From NCBI GenBank assembly GCA_963995505.1, contig OZ023190.1, positions 5,722,516-5,786,515 on the forward strand: a stretch of 64,000 nucleotides of DNA, read 5' to 3'. Shown here in pieces: positions 1 through 12,083 of this stretch. The translations under genes were made by a program, and so were the position numbers. The DNA comes from Hypericum androsaemum (taxonomy: Eukaryota > Streptophyta > Magnoliopsida > Malpighiales > Hypericaceae). Position 1 is the first letter of the stretch. Each line of letters opens with the position of its first letter. The notes beneath the pieces are model-generated. The model had not been told where the DNA came from. It saw nothing but the letters and a program-made list of their open reading frames with translations, and did not search any database.

Positions 1-59
1 GTTCCTTTCTCTTATCTCAAAGTAATCTCCGGCAGTTTACCACACATGATGGGATTACC

Positions 60-1871
60 GACAACTATCTCTCATGGTGGACTGGGTTGTCCTATTGGTC
101 CCGAAGTGTCCCTGAGCTAGCCAAGCTTTTACCTATTCGCTTGACGGAGACCACGGAGACTCGGGAAGACAAAGAGTCCAAGGTTGCCAAGCAAGTCATA
201 GACTCCAGGAAGCGAGACCGGACGGGTCGAGTCAAATCATCTCAAAGCTCAGCACCTATACTGTCTAGTCTCTTGAAGAAAGTTGACAAAGAAACTGAAA
301 CTGATTCACGGGTGTCTCGTGGTGCTGGCTCCGCTCAAAGAAGTACCTAAACCCCACCTATCACATCTCTTTACTTGTCTTAGGAATACCTTCTAACTTT
401 GGAACTCTTGTGCAGGTAACCATGATGACCCTATCCAGGAGGATGCAAGAGCCACTCATTCCTCTTCGAACCAGCACGAGGTAAAGTTCTTCTACCCTGG
501 TCACCTGGCGACATTGTTACTTTAGATCTCACTACAATCTTCTACACATCAGTGCCATAGAATGATTCTTCCTCAGAAAATACTGCATATTTCCAAGATT
601 TTCTTGACGCTGCTGGGCCTAATATGGATACGACCGCCTTGTATGAGCCTCCTCCTTTTGATCTGTTGCCGGCAGAGCCTATGCCAGACTCCATGAAACC
701 CACATCAGGCGAGCCTACATGCGTCTCTCCTACTCCGGTTGCTGAGCCTACATCGGCTAAATCCATCTTGGAAGCCAGGCACACCCGCATCCAAGCTCAC
801 AACCTCCCTCCGATGGTCTCACCGAATGCCCCGCCAACTTCTCATATCAAGTCGGTCATGCCTATCGAGGCGATACCGATAGCTCCCTTATGTGCTACGC
901 GCCAGACCACTTCAGCTGTGCTCTCGATCTCGGATGATGAGTTAGACTTTGTATGTTTCTACGTTCACGTCCTTTACTTGTTCGAGTTGATCAAGGTATT
1001 ACCTAACCTTGGTTGTCACAGGCCCATTTCGAAGACGTTCAACTTATTGAATAGTCTGGCAGAATGTTGGGCCTGCCTTCGAGCTCCACTGCCTCTCAGC
1101 CCCTTGTTGTCGCTACCGAAGATGATGCTACCTTGGCTCTCCGGCACGTCGATGTGATGGCTCATTTCCTATGCACCGTTAGTGATGCGAAGAAATACAA
1201 CCCAAGTAGCGAGCCTCCTCCCGCAGTACGTGAAGCCTTGATCTTCTTAAAGTCCCATGATTTGAGCTTTGGCACCCCACGAGTCCGGGAGCTAACACTT
1301 GCACTGAGCAGAGACATGGTTGGCATATTGGACAGGTATTTTATCATTCTCTTTGCTAAGTGCCTCTTTAGTGTCAAGACACCATGTCTAATCCTTTTCA
1401 TCTTTGCAGGTTCAAATGTTACCAAAGGTACATCCAGGTTCATCCCTCCTTTGAACAAGAAGCAAAGGCTGATGCTAAGCTAAGGCCCTGATTGAAGCCC
1501 AGGCTGCCATAAAGTTACAATATGATGAGCTTAAACTTATCAAAGCGGAGTTAGACGAAGGAAAGTAGGAACTTCAAGCCTTTATTGATGAGGAAGCTAG
1601 ACTCTGTGCAGAATTAGCCCATGTCGAGGCGGGAAGAGACAAAGCGCATGCCAAATTGGCTGAGGTGAAGCAAAAGGGGAAGACCCTAAATCGAGAGTCA
1701 ATAAAATACAAGGCTGATGTTTTTGCTAAGGCTGTAGCTAGCAACACCCGTTCAACAGCCATGCTGAAAGAACTAGAGAGTTTATTTGTTCTTGAAAAGG
1801 ATGCCTTAGAAGCAGCAGACGCCTTTGTAAAGGAAGCCATAGCATGCTTCCGTAGCGAGATTGGTATCTAG
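60..1871 (+). pseudogene. Antisense extra ORF of the Tat retrotransposon (plant-mobile-domain-like), broken
   Basis: This is a plus-strand, intron-containing coding trace opposite to the pol genes and downstream of integrase. The likely segments are about 60-350, 417-481, 551-948, 1022-1335 and 1411-1871, separated by GT...AG intervals. The first segment has an SYWSRSVPELAKLLP stretch resembling the tail of plant mobile domains. The middle is Pro/Ser-rich. The last (about 1500-1871) is a Glu/Lys/Ala-rich coiled coil ending SEIGI. Breaks include in-frame TAGs before the 624 ATG and near 1567, and a frameshift near 1487. Extra ORFs of this orientation are reported from Tat elements; their role is unknown. 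It could instead be a captured host gene fragment. Confidence 0.55.
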
Positions 1872-2284
1872 TCCTTCCCTTCTAGGAGATTTGGACTATC
1901 TTTGGGCCCTTTTGACTATCGGCCTTCAAGACTCTTTATTGTGATATATTTTATATGCATTGGACCTGTTGGTGGCTTGAACATCTATGTCATCACTTAG
2001 GCATTTCTTGCTTTGCTATGGATTACCTCTTCCGGCTGTGACTAAATACATGAATAACAAACAGGACTTTGGACGGCCTTCAAGGGTCGAGAAAGAAATA
2101 ATTTTATTAATATATATTGGCTTAAGAGAGCCAAAAACTGAAGTACAAAAATCATCGGTCTATAAAAAACTGCCTCACAACACAGCCAAAGTTATTCATG
2201 GCCACTACATTGGACTTCCCTATAAGCTTGACCTAGACTAGGATACTACCCCACTCTGCTGTTGATGAGGGCTAGCTACATTTA

Positions 2285-4351
2285 TCATCTATGTTCTCGA
2301 GCGTAGTCTTCGAATAACCTATCGTCGATTCCATCCCATATGCTTGGGCGATAAGTCTTCAAGTACAATCTATTTATTGGGCGCTCATGGATTTCACCAT
2401 TAACATCAGCCCATCGATAAGATCTGTTCCAAAGCACGTCGTGTACTTTGAATGGTCCCTCCCAGTTGGGTGACCATTTCCCATGTTCGGGGTCCTTGCG
2501 TCTTAATGGGAGGATGACCTTCCAGACCAAGTCTCCTCTCTCAAAGTGTTTCTCACGAACCCTCTTATTGTATGCCTTCTCCATAGTCTTCTTTTGTTGG
2601 ATAATGACATTTAAAGCCTTCAGCCTCTCTTCAAGAAGGTCTTCAAGGGCCGCCAACATGGCCGAGTCATAGTCCAAACTAGATAGGTGCATCTGTTCAG
2701 CTCTTCTTAGTGATAGCACCGTCAATTCCAAGGAGATTATGGCATCATGACCATAGGTTAAGGCAAAGAGAGAGGTACCCATAGGCCCTCTCTTCGTAGT
2801 ACGAAAGGCCCATAGAGCTTCAGATAGTGGCAAGTGCCAAGTGCTGGGTTTCTCCCTCACTGCCTTCTTTATACACGCTTTCAACACCTTGTTAGTGGCT
2901 TCGGCTTGGCCATTGCCTTGAACATAATAAGGCGTGGAGTGGGTGATCTTGAAGCCCATGGTCCTTACAAACGTTAAGACTTCATCCCCAGTAAAGATGG
3001 TCGCTTGATCGGTAATGATCATTTTTTATAGCCCGAACTTGTGAATGATGTGTTCCTTGAAGAACTGAATCACCGTCTCTTGATTTACGACCTTCATGGG
3101 AACAGCTTCCACCCACTTGGTGAAGTAGTCTGTGGCAACAAGGATGAAGCAGTGTCCCTTAGTGGAAGCAGGGTGGATCTTCCCGATCACATCAACTGCC
3201 CAACCTCTAAATGGCCAAGGCTTCACCACGGGATGGAAAGTATCAGCTGGGGAGTGTTGGACTTGATCGTGCCTTTGACATTCTTGGCACCTTTTGGCAT
3301 ACTCAATACAATCCTTCGCCATGCCCGGCCAGAAGTAGCCATGGCGATACATCAGCCATCTCATCTTGATCCCTGACTGATGAGCTCCGCATATGCCTTC
3401 ATGAATCTCAGTCATAGCCATCATAGCTTCTTGTGGGTTTGGACACACCAAGAGAAGTCCATCCACCATCTTTCGGTAAGGGGTGTTGTTGATGTACTCA
3501 AAGTGGAGTGCCTTTACCTTCAGTGACTTGTCCGAGCAAGAGCTTAGATCCTTGAAGTAGTCTATATATTCTTGCCTCCAATCTCGGTCACATTGTATCA
3601 AGTCGACTTCAACCGCTTGGGCAATCTCAGTTAGCGCCAAAGTCGTCCTGACCTTTACCGGCACGGAGTTGAATTTAGCTAAGGCACGAAAGCCGGACCC
3701 GGTCTGTGTTAGCTTGTTGGCTACAAGATTCTTGGTACGATCTATGAACTCAATAAAGGCATCTTCAAAGCCCCTCAGTAATGTTCGGGCTGCATCACAA
3801 CACGCTTGGAACCTGTCACGCCCACACTTGAATTCACCTGTCACCTGATTGATCACCCACATTGAGTCTCCGAACACTCAGACATTCTCAGCACCTAAGT
3901 TTTTTAAGGCAAGTAGTTCGAGTAAAAGTGCCTCATAATCAGCCTGGTTATTGGTACAAGGGAAGTTAAGGAGGAAGGAGGCCATTGTCCTGACCCCAGT
4001 TAGAGACTTGACCACGAACCTGGCTCCCGCTTACTTCTCAGTTCGAGAGCCGTCAAGCTACAAAAGCGAAGGTTTCTTGGCCACCATCCCAAAATCCACC
4101 GTGGTATCGGCGGAGAAGTTTATGCTAAGGTGATCTGCCATGAAGTCAGCTAGAGCCTGACCCTTCACCGCCCGCTGAGGTACGAACGTAAGGTTGAACT
4201 CCACCAACGCTAAGGCCCATTTGCCTACCCTACCCCGCATAATGGGTCTGTGAGTAGGTACTTGATGATATCGGTTTGTGCCACTACTTTTACCTCTGTG
4301 GGGAGTAGATAATACATTAGCTTTCTGCAAGCAAAGAAAAGGCATATGCAT
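2285..4351 (-). pseudogene. Ty3/gypsy RNase H and integrase region of pol, broken
   Basis: From right to left, 4351-4058 encodes the end of the first RNase H (GQALADFMADH motif). 3877-3026 starts in a second RNase H-like stretch (GDSMWVINQVTGEFKC), then gives the integrase HHCC zinc finger (HQSG...CQECQRH) and the first catalytic Asp (AVDVIG). 3022-2285 gives the second Asp (ITDQAT), the Glu (GQAEATNK) and the C-terminal domain. The two integrase halves share one frame and are split only by a TAA at 3026-3028, just before the second Asp. A further stop and frame loss lie at about 3877-4058. Integrase inserts element cDNA into the host chromosome; this copy cannot make a full one. Confidence 0.85.
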
Positions 4352-4550
4352 AGTTTCTTAATAGATGAGTACCTAGGAAAGACCGACTTAGGTAATAGAC
4401 GGCTTGTTCCTTCCCCTCATCATTCTCTTGGGCCAGTAAGCAACCAATGGAGTCATGGGTGGCTGAGACATAGAGAAGTAAGGGTCGGTCTAGAGATGAA
4501 GGAGTTACTACAGGAGGGGATGATAGGTACTCCTTAAGCTCGTCGAATAT

Positions 4551-5641
4551 TTATTGGTGTTTGATCTCCCATATGAACTCTCCGCCTTTCAACTTTAGCA
4601 AGTTGGTAAACGACCGAGTTTGGCATGCTGTGTTAGATATGAATCGCCTTAGAAAGTTGATCTGACCGAGGAAGCGTTGTAGCTCTTTCTTGTTTCGAGG
4701 TGGTTGGGCTTGTTGGATTGCCTTAACTTTATTTTCATCTATCTCAATCCCTCGCTTGTGAACAAGAAAGCCTAAGAAGTTGCCTGCTGAGACTCGAAGG
4801 CACACTTCAAAGAATTCATCTTGAACTGGTACTTTCGCATCCTTTCGAATGACATCTTCAAGTGGCCGAGGTGCTCCCTATGGTCATGAGACTTGACCAC
4901 AATATCATCTATATAGACCGCCATGAATCGACCAATAAAGTTAGGAAAGATCAGGTGCATCCCCTTTTGATAGGTAGCCCCGACGTTCTTAAGTCCGAAT
5001 GGCATTACAATCCACTCAAAAATTCTGATGGATCCTGGACAACGGAATGCCGTCTTATGAACATCTTCTTGAGCAAGGTAGATTTGGTTATAACCCGAAT
5101 GGCCATCCATGAAGCTTAAGACTTCATGTCTGGCCGCAGCATCAACCAACATATCTGCAATAGGTATTTGATATTCATCTTTCGGAGTAGCAGAATTTAA
5201 ATCTCTAAAGTCAATACAAACTCAAAATTTTCCATTTTTCTTGACAACAGGTACAATGTTGGATAGCCACTCTACATAATCGGCTTTCCTAATTAAGTCG
5301 GCATTCAAGAGCCTATCTATCTCTAGCTTGACTTTTTCTACTACTTCAGGCATCATCCTCCTCATTGGCTACTAGAAAGGCCAAAAACCTGGCCTTATAG
5401 GGAGTCGATGCTCTATCAAGGATCTGTCTAGGCCTGGCATTTTGTCATAGTCCCAAGCGAAGCAGTCTTGGTACTTCGTCAGTAGCTTGACCAGATCCTC
5501 CTCAAAGTCTTTCAGAAGCCACTCGTTGATGAAAATATGCCAGCTTCCTTTCTCAGAGTGTAAGAGTATCTCCTTCAGAGGGTCCTTCACCTCGGCCTTG
5601 GCATCATCCAGCTTGTTTGGGGCCGGGTGAAGGTCACTCAT
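4551..5641 (-). pseudogene. Ty3/gypsy reverse transcriptase, broken
   Basis: 5641-5372 encodes the RT entry region (CFAWDYDKMPGLDRSLIEHRLPI), followed by a stop. Codons continue through a VVKKNGK / VCIDFRDLN-like stretch to 5152-4772, which has the palm (SFMDGHSGYNQI, MPFGLKN) and the catalytic YIDD at about 4904-4915. A frame change near 4780-4800 joins to 4805-4551, the thumb (GFLVHKRGIEID, LQRFLGQINFLRRFI). The order matches complete gypsy RT, but at least two stops and one frameshift interrupt it. RT copies element RNA into DNA. Confidence 0.85.
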
Positions 5642-5942
5642 CTTTAGTTACTCTAGGGGGTCTCAACCATCATCCTCGAAAATGAACTCGGCCGCTTCAT
5701 GCTGTGACAAGGCGTAGACCTCCGACCGTCTTGCTAGCTCTTCTTCTGTTGTGTTAATCATGAAAGTTAAGCCCAAGGGCTTGCCTCTCGGGGGTGACGT
5801 TGGCATGTCGGTTGGAGGAGGGGATCTCCCGTTCAACCGAGCTTGAATACCCAGTAATTCGGTCATTTAGGTCACTTCGTGCCACGCTTGTTGGTACGAT
5901 AAAGTCATTATAAAAGGCCGCTTCAACACAATTCATGGCTGC

Positions 5943-7145
5943 CTATAAGGGGTCTTCATCAGCAGCTACAACTTCTACCTTCCCGTTAGGCTTCCACTGG
6001 ATTAGAAACTGATGGACGGAGGATGGGATGACTTGGCCTGAATGGATCCAATCCCTCTCAAGTAGGCCGTTGTAGGAAATCTTTGCCTCGATGATGAAAA
6101 ATGGAACCTCCCGAGTGACGGAGCCTAGACTGACTTCAGCCACGAGTACTCTTAGGGGGCGAGTACCTTTATCGGCATCAGTCATCATCATGTCAGTCAA
6201 ACTCAACTTCTCATTCTCCCTGTTCAGCTTCTTGAGGAATGAGTAGGGGAGGATATTGACAACCGCCCCATTATCTTTGAGGACTCTATTGATTGGCTTC
6301 CCAAAAATATGGGCTGAGATGTAGAGTGGCTTTAGGTGCTCACACATCTTTCGGGTGGGCCTTGGTATGGTGATGGTGTAGCTGAAGTCCTCCATCACAG
6401 GCACAGCTAGGGCTTTTTCCCCAATTTCTAACTACACCACATCTTCTTCAATCACGTCCCCTTCGAGGTAGTTGGGTTGGCCCTTTCTCGTTCCAAAGAT
6501 GGCCGGTAAAGTGAAAACCATGTTGATCGACAGGTCCCGACCGTCTTCACTGAACTTGTCTTCACTCATGCTATCTTCTAGCTTCAATTTCTCTTTGATG
6601 TCTTCTTCATTGAGGTAGTCCTCTATCCTTAGTGCTCCGTCTAAGTTCTCCTCATAGAGGTTATCAAGCCAGTTGAATTCTTCTCCGTCCAGATCAGGCA
6701 AGCTTTGTTTCTCATTTTCATCCTCATCGTCATCAATGATGTTATCAACGATATTTCTTTCCTTGACTTGATCAATCCAACTCGGTAACTGGTCCTGACT
6801 AGGGACGTGAACACCTTGCAGCCTCAGCTTCTCATAATTCCCAATCTTCACAAAGGATGAATTAACTTTGTTGCTTCCACTGGAGCTATTTCCTTGACCG
6901 GGCTTCTCATTTCCTTCACTGAAGCTACTACCCTGACTCGGCTTCTCATTAGGGCCATCATCTATCTTCAGCTTCTCGAAGGCCCCAAACTTCACATAGC
7001 CTGAGTCTAGATCAACTATGACCTTTGGGCTTATTGGCTCTTTTTGTGAGGATTTGTCATTGGGGAGTACCTCACTCTTGATTTTGAGTACCCACATCTT
7101 CTTGTCCAGCTTCTCCCTAAGGTCAGTGTATCTCTTCCCCTTCAT
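5943..7145 (-). pseudogene. Ty3/gypsy aspartic protease with acidic spacer
   Basis: The 6404-5943 frame has a retropepsin-like core with RVLKDNGAVVNILP at the active site. The usual D-T/S-G triad reads D-N-G, a substitution also possible in degenerate copies. It ends at 5943, and the frame is lost before RT. The 7145-6432 frame is very acidic (EDEN, EEDIKEKLKLED) with repeated EKL / EKPSQG blocks. It looks like a linker between gag and protease and has no catalytic motif I can see. The two frames are separated by a stop near 6430. Confidence 0.7.
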
Positions 7146-7624
7146 GGGAGATTTACCCTAGTCATACTCTCCACTTGGTGTTCTAGCCTCATCTGACTCC
7201 CTCATCAGTGATTTGCCCCTATCTTGCTTCGGGGCTTCAATTTCCATAGGTCGGCCTTGCTCGGAGGCCGTATGGTGTTGTATCACGGGAAGAGTTAACA
7301 AGGCTTCTTGCATCTCTATTAAAGCCCTATGTCCAGCCAGCTGTCTCTTAAGGTCCTTTACAAACTACTTCTTGGCTTAGACCTTTCTTTTGAGGTGATG
7401 CCTCTTAGTTTTTGTTAAAACTTCGGGGATTGATGGCCCTGGTATGGGTCTCTTTTTCCTTATCGCTGGAAAACTTCTCGGGGCAGGTCAGGGGTATCTT
7501 GGAGATCCACCTTGGTGCGAGGATGGTAGACCCTCCAATTGTTGTCCGGTACCCTTGGTAAGAAGGACTTAGGTGTCCTTGTGGGCTGCTCATCTTGATA
7601 CTGATCTTGCCTCCCGAGAGTCTC

Positions 7625-8165
7625 CCTCAAGTCTGTTGGAGGACCTTACTTTCCAAGTGTCTGGAGCTGATCTCGCCTCTCAATTATTTTCCTCATGTCT
7701 CTTCGAGGGCCTTGCCCCCCGAGTGTCTCTAGCTGATTTGGCCTTTTGAGATTTTCGCTCAGGCCTCTTGGAGGGCCTTGTCCCCCGGACGTCTTCCACT
7801 GGTCTTGCCTTCTGAGGGTCTCCCTCAGATCTCTTCGAAGGATTTGCCCCCCGAGTGTCTCCTGCCGATATTGCCTTCTGAGGGTCTCCCTCAGATCTCT
7901 TGGAGGGCCTTACCCCCCGGGTATCTTCTTATGATCTTGTCTTTCGAGGGTCTCCCTCATGTCTCTTGGAGGGCCTTGCCCCCTGTATGTCATGAGCCGA
8001 TCTTTCTCCTCAACTATCTCCCTCATATTACTTCGAGGGCCTTGCCCCTCGAGTATTTCCCTTAGTTCTCTTGGGGGTGTCTTACAGTGATCATGCCTCT
8101 CGAGGGTCTCTCTCCTCTCCGAGGGTCTCTCTCCTCTCCGAGGGTCTTGCCCCCCGAGTGTCTCT
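7625..8165 (-). repeat. 66-bp (22-codon) tandem repeats in the gypsy gag-pol linker
   Basis: About eight imperfect 66-bp units run through this stretch, each with a GGAGGGCCTTGCCCC-like core. In the minus frame (open over 7910-8290) they encode 22-residue units built on RETLERQD and RREMRE-like blocks. 66 is divisible by 3, so unit gain or loss keeps the frame. The protein repeat is highly charged (Arg/Glu) and probably unstructured or coiled. Confidence 0.75.
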
Positions 8166-8323
8166 CTCAGGTCTTTTAGAGGTATCTCCTCTTGCCTAGG
8201 ATTACTTCTTTTTTCGCTCCTTCTAAGGCCAACCACTGCGATCGAAGCTGTGAAGGAGGCTGTCTGAGGTGACTCATTGCCGAACTTCAACCGATCGTCT
8301 TTAATTGCTTACTGGATCTAGTT

Positions 8324-8740
8324 TCAAAAGACCACACAGTTGACCATGTTGTGAGACTTGCTGGCATGCCATTTGCAGTATCTGATGGCCTTCAGCTCCT
8401 TCTCATCCGGGATCTTGTAACCCTTGGGTAAGGTGATATGGCCGTTCTTGAGCAGGTTATCAAAGATTTCATCAGCATTGGTTACGTCGAATGAGTACTC
8501 TTTTCCAACCTCGTTGAGGCCCTTAGGTTGATTAGGTTGGGTACCAGGGCGAGTGAACTCATTGGGTACCGTCACCCTCTTCTGGATGAGACTCTCGCAC
8601 TCATAAGGTTTGCCCTTGGTGAGCTCAGCCACCATCTCTTCTGCCATCAGATCTTCTCCCCAACCATTCTCGCTATCCAAATGATCACTCTCGAGTGTAG
8701 GGTCATAAGAGTAGGTACCCTTAGAGGAGGCAGCCCTCAT
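8324..8740 (-). pseudogene. Ty3/gypsy gag C-terminal part with zinc-binding end
   Basis: This is an open minus frame of 138 codons ending in YCKWHASKSHNMVNCVVF. The C-x2-H-x5-H-x4-C spacing resembles the zinc-binding element in Tat gag proteins (YCKFH...H..DC type). It is downstream of the gag capsid part at 12690-13007, from which the copia insertion separates it. The segment 8741-8861 between it and the insertion has stops. Confidence 0.6.
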
Positions 8741-8861
8741 ATTCTTCTCGTTGATCAGCTGTTGAGCTGCGGTAGTCTTCTGTGCAACTCCGAGAGGTCT
8801 CAGAACCTCTCAACCCCAAGCTTCTTCCAGAGTCAAAAGGTGAGCCCTAGCATGGCCAAAG

Positions 8862-9331
8862 TGTTGTAATCTGGAGGATTATGGTGTATTTGATTAGGAT
8901 CTAAGTCTAGGCAAGAGTTTAACTCTTTCTCCGTAAGATGAGATTGCCCCGTATCCAATACTTACAGTCTACGGCAATCATCCCCAAGATACAAGGACTT
9001 TACACTTCAAGTTCGAAATACAACGACCCTTGAAGTCTCGGCGAACCTTTGGATACTCAGAACTTTCCTCTCGAGGAAGAAAGTAGATACTGCAAATGCT
9101 AGAAGAAGTGATATGCAATTGTAGTGGGATGATGGTATATGAGGGTAGGGGGCCTATATATAGGCGTTGGAGGCTGGAGGCTAGCCTGCAGTTTTAGATG
9201 TGGTAATGCCACTTTGGAATGGGCCTCCCACCATGGGCCTTATTGGGCCTCCACATTGGGCCTCCACTTTGGGCCTTGACCTTGGGCCTTGCCATTTGGG
9301 CTATACATTGAATTATCATTCAATTCTAACA
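8862..9331 (-). repeat. 3' LTR of copia element 1
   Basis: This 470-bp LTR begins TGTTG and ends TAACA. It matches 12084-12548 closely. A palindromic TATA region CCTATATATAGG lies at 9153-9164. A purine tract (GTGGGGGGT on the minus strand, 9332-9340) abuts its inner edge, the expected place for the polypurine tract. Confidence 0.95.
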
Positions 9332-9877
9332 ACCCCCCACATGAATGATGATTAATGCATGCAAACACTTTAAGAAAAGTTTCGACGAGGTATCATTGCA
9401 TCGAGATAGGTGGCTTACGCCTTTGAACCTTCTCTAGCAAGATGCCATCAGATTTGCTTGCTGCTCAATGAACGCGATATCTTGAACTAGTCAGCATTTT
9501 TATGTAAACCAAGACAATGACATTTACATAATGATAGCTTTAATATCCTTTGGTTCTCACGTTGTGTCCGTTTCGACCATGGACCTTATCTCAGATTTAT
9601 AAGTGGTTGTTCCATTTGAAGCAGCCTCACTTCACACTTATATAGGTGATCTCCTATCAAGAGTATCCTGCCATACTCTACCTTTATCTGATATAGGAAT
9701 CATTAAAAGCGTAGACGATTAACCTTACCACACCTCTGCAGGTTAGTACTTGGGCAGCTTCTGAGAATGGGATGGGTTCCAAGTGATCATCTGAACCATC
9801 CATAACTTAGTTGTCTCTTTGAACCAAGTTTGTGGGATCTCCACTCATCATGGTTGAGTTACCACTATGAACGTTCT
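9332..9877 (-). other. Conserved 3' noncoding region of copia element 1
   Basis: About 545 bp lie between the RNase H stop and the polypurine tract, with no usable ORF. The stretch is colinear with 22986-23529 of copia element 2, including the segments around TCAACCATGATGAGTGGAG and GATAGGAGATCACCTAT. It is therefore a real part of the element and not random spacer. Confidence 0.7.
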
Positions 9878-12065
9878 TTAATGTGTGGGTTTTAATCCCA
9901 TTCCTCTTACTACATTATACATTTGATCTCTGTTGATTTCTTTCGTCAAAGGATCAACTATGTTGTCTTTTGACTTCACATAATCATTGGTAATTATACC
10001 ACCAAAGATTAATTGTCTAACGGTGTTATGTCTTCTACGGATGTGTCGAGACTTACCATTGTACATCGTACTTTGTGTTCTCCCGATTGCTGACATGCTA
10101 TCACAATGTATCAATATAGGAGACACAGGCTTGTTTCAACAGGGAATATCCTCTAGAAAGTTTCTGAGCCATTCAGCTTCTTCCCCTACTTTATCTAGTG
10201 CTATAGACTCCGACTCCATGGTGGATCGAGCTATGCACGTTTATTTAGAGGATTTACAGGACACAGCTCCTCCACCTATGGTGAACACGTAACCACTAGT
10301 GGATTTGGAGTCTTTAGTGTCTGATATCCAATTTGCATCACTGTATCCTTCTAATACAGCTGGATATCTCGTATAAAGTATTACATGGTTCAGAGTATAT
10401 TTTAGATACTTCAGGACCCTTTCCAGAGCTAGCCAGTGATCCGATCCTGGATTGCTTGTGAATCTACTAAGCTTGCTTACTGAATATGCAATATCAGGGC
10501 ATGTACAATTTGTCAAGTACATTAGGCTCCCAATGATCCTTGTATATTTCAGTTGAGATACTGGGTTCCCTCTATTTTTAGCTAAGTGTAGACTCAGGTC
10601 TACCGGAGTCTTAGCCAGAGGTTTATCAAAAGCTTTAAACTTCTTGAGTACATTCTCAACATAGTGAGATTGTGACAAGACAATTCCTTCAGTCATCCTA
10701 GAGATTTTGATCCCTAGTATGACATCAACTAAACCCATATCTTTCATGTCAAAGTTGTTCTTTAACATGTTCTTAGTTTTTACGATTAGATCATTACTGC
10801 TTCCCGTGATTAGCATGTCGTCTACATATAGACATACAATTACGTAAGCATCAGTTGTGCCTTTAATGTATATACATTTATCACACTCATTGATCTTGAA
10901 TCCATTTGACATCATTGTTCTGTCAAATTTCTCATGCCATTATTTCGGCGCCTGTTTCAGCCCGTACAGTGACTTGACCAATTTACATACTTTATGTTCT
11001 TCTCCGTTGGTAACAAACCCTTCAGATTGTTCCATATATATCTCCTCTTCCAGTTCTCCATTTAGGAAAGCTATTTTTACAGCCATCTGATGTATCTCGA
11101 GGGGATATAGTGCTGCAACAGCTACGAGCACTCTATTGGATGTGATTCTTGTGACCGGAGAATACGTGTCAAAGAAATCATATCCTTCCTTCGGTTTGAA
11201 CCCTTTAGCTACCAATCGAGCTTTGTACTTATCGATTGATCCATCAGCTTTATATTTCCTTTTAAGGATCTATTTGCAACCTAAAGGTTTGTAACCTGGT
11301 GGGAGATCCACGATTTTCCACATGTGATTTTGCATGATGGACTCTATCTCACTGTTGATAGCCTCTTTCCACAGAGGAGCATTTAGACTAGATAATGCCA
11401 CTTGGATTATACTGGCTTCATTTTCTAACACCCAGGTCAGAAAATCTAGACCAAAAGACTTGGCTACTTTAGCCCTCTTGCTACGTCTAGGTTCCTGAGC
11501 ATCTTGATCAGAACCTTGTGCAGCCTTAAATGTTCTCTTATTAGAGCTTGCTTCTTTTCTTTCCTTTTTAGGAAAAATATTTTCAAAGAATGTTACATTC
11601 CTTGATTCCATGACCATTCTCTCATTGATGTCAGGATTTTCTGACTCGTGCACTAGAAATCGGTATGCACTACTGTTATAGGCATAGCCGATAAAAATGC
11701 AGTCAACGGTCTTGGGTCATATTCTCACCATTTTAGGTGGAGGTATTTCTACCTTAGCTAGGCACCCCACACTTTCAGGTAACCGTAGGAAGGTGTCATA
11801 CTTTTCAATAATTCAAATGGAGTTTCATCCCTTTTCTTGTGTAGTAATTTATTTAAAATGTGGTTAGCTTTTCAATCATTGCTGCCACTTGGAAAGATTC
11901 ACTTAGGTGCATTTCTTCGGCATGGATCTCATGCAGAATTAGTTGCCACCTCTTGAACTCCATCCTCTTGAACTCCATCCCATTGAACTTTGCTGGCCTT
12001 TCAGCATGGACAGTTCCTAGGACTAGTGCTACAAAAGTGCTTACTGATGCCATTTTCAAATACAT
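9878..12065 (-). pseudogene. Copia element 1 gag-pol remnant
   Basis: 12065-11853 keeps the gag start, with [21 protein letters not shown] resembling element 2. It then jumps from FKRW directly to QLILHEIHAE, skipping about 100 codons, and ends. After a larger deletion, 11653-11270 holds the end of integrase plus the RT entry region (PRRSKRAKVAKSFG, PLWKEAINSEIESIMQNH). RT runs at 11215-10940 and 10915-10241 (YVDDM catalytic motif, [20 protein letters not shown]ase H motif). RNase H ends at 10126-9878 ([16 protein letters not shown]). Stops include a TAA between 10940 and 10915, in the APK-stop-WHEKF context. It is not functional. Confidence 0.9.
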
Positions 12066-12083
12066 TTAATCTCGTCTTACGAT

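Noticed and set aside
7746..8065. Plus-strand ORFs with Pro-rich repeats
   Set aside because: They are antisense readings of the 66-bp repeat in the minus-strand gypsy linker.
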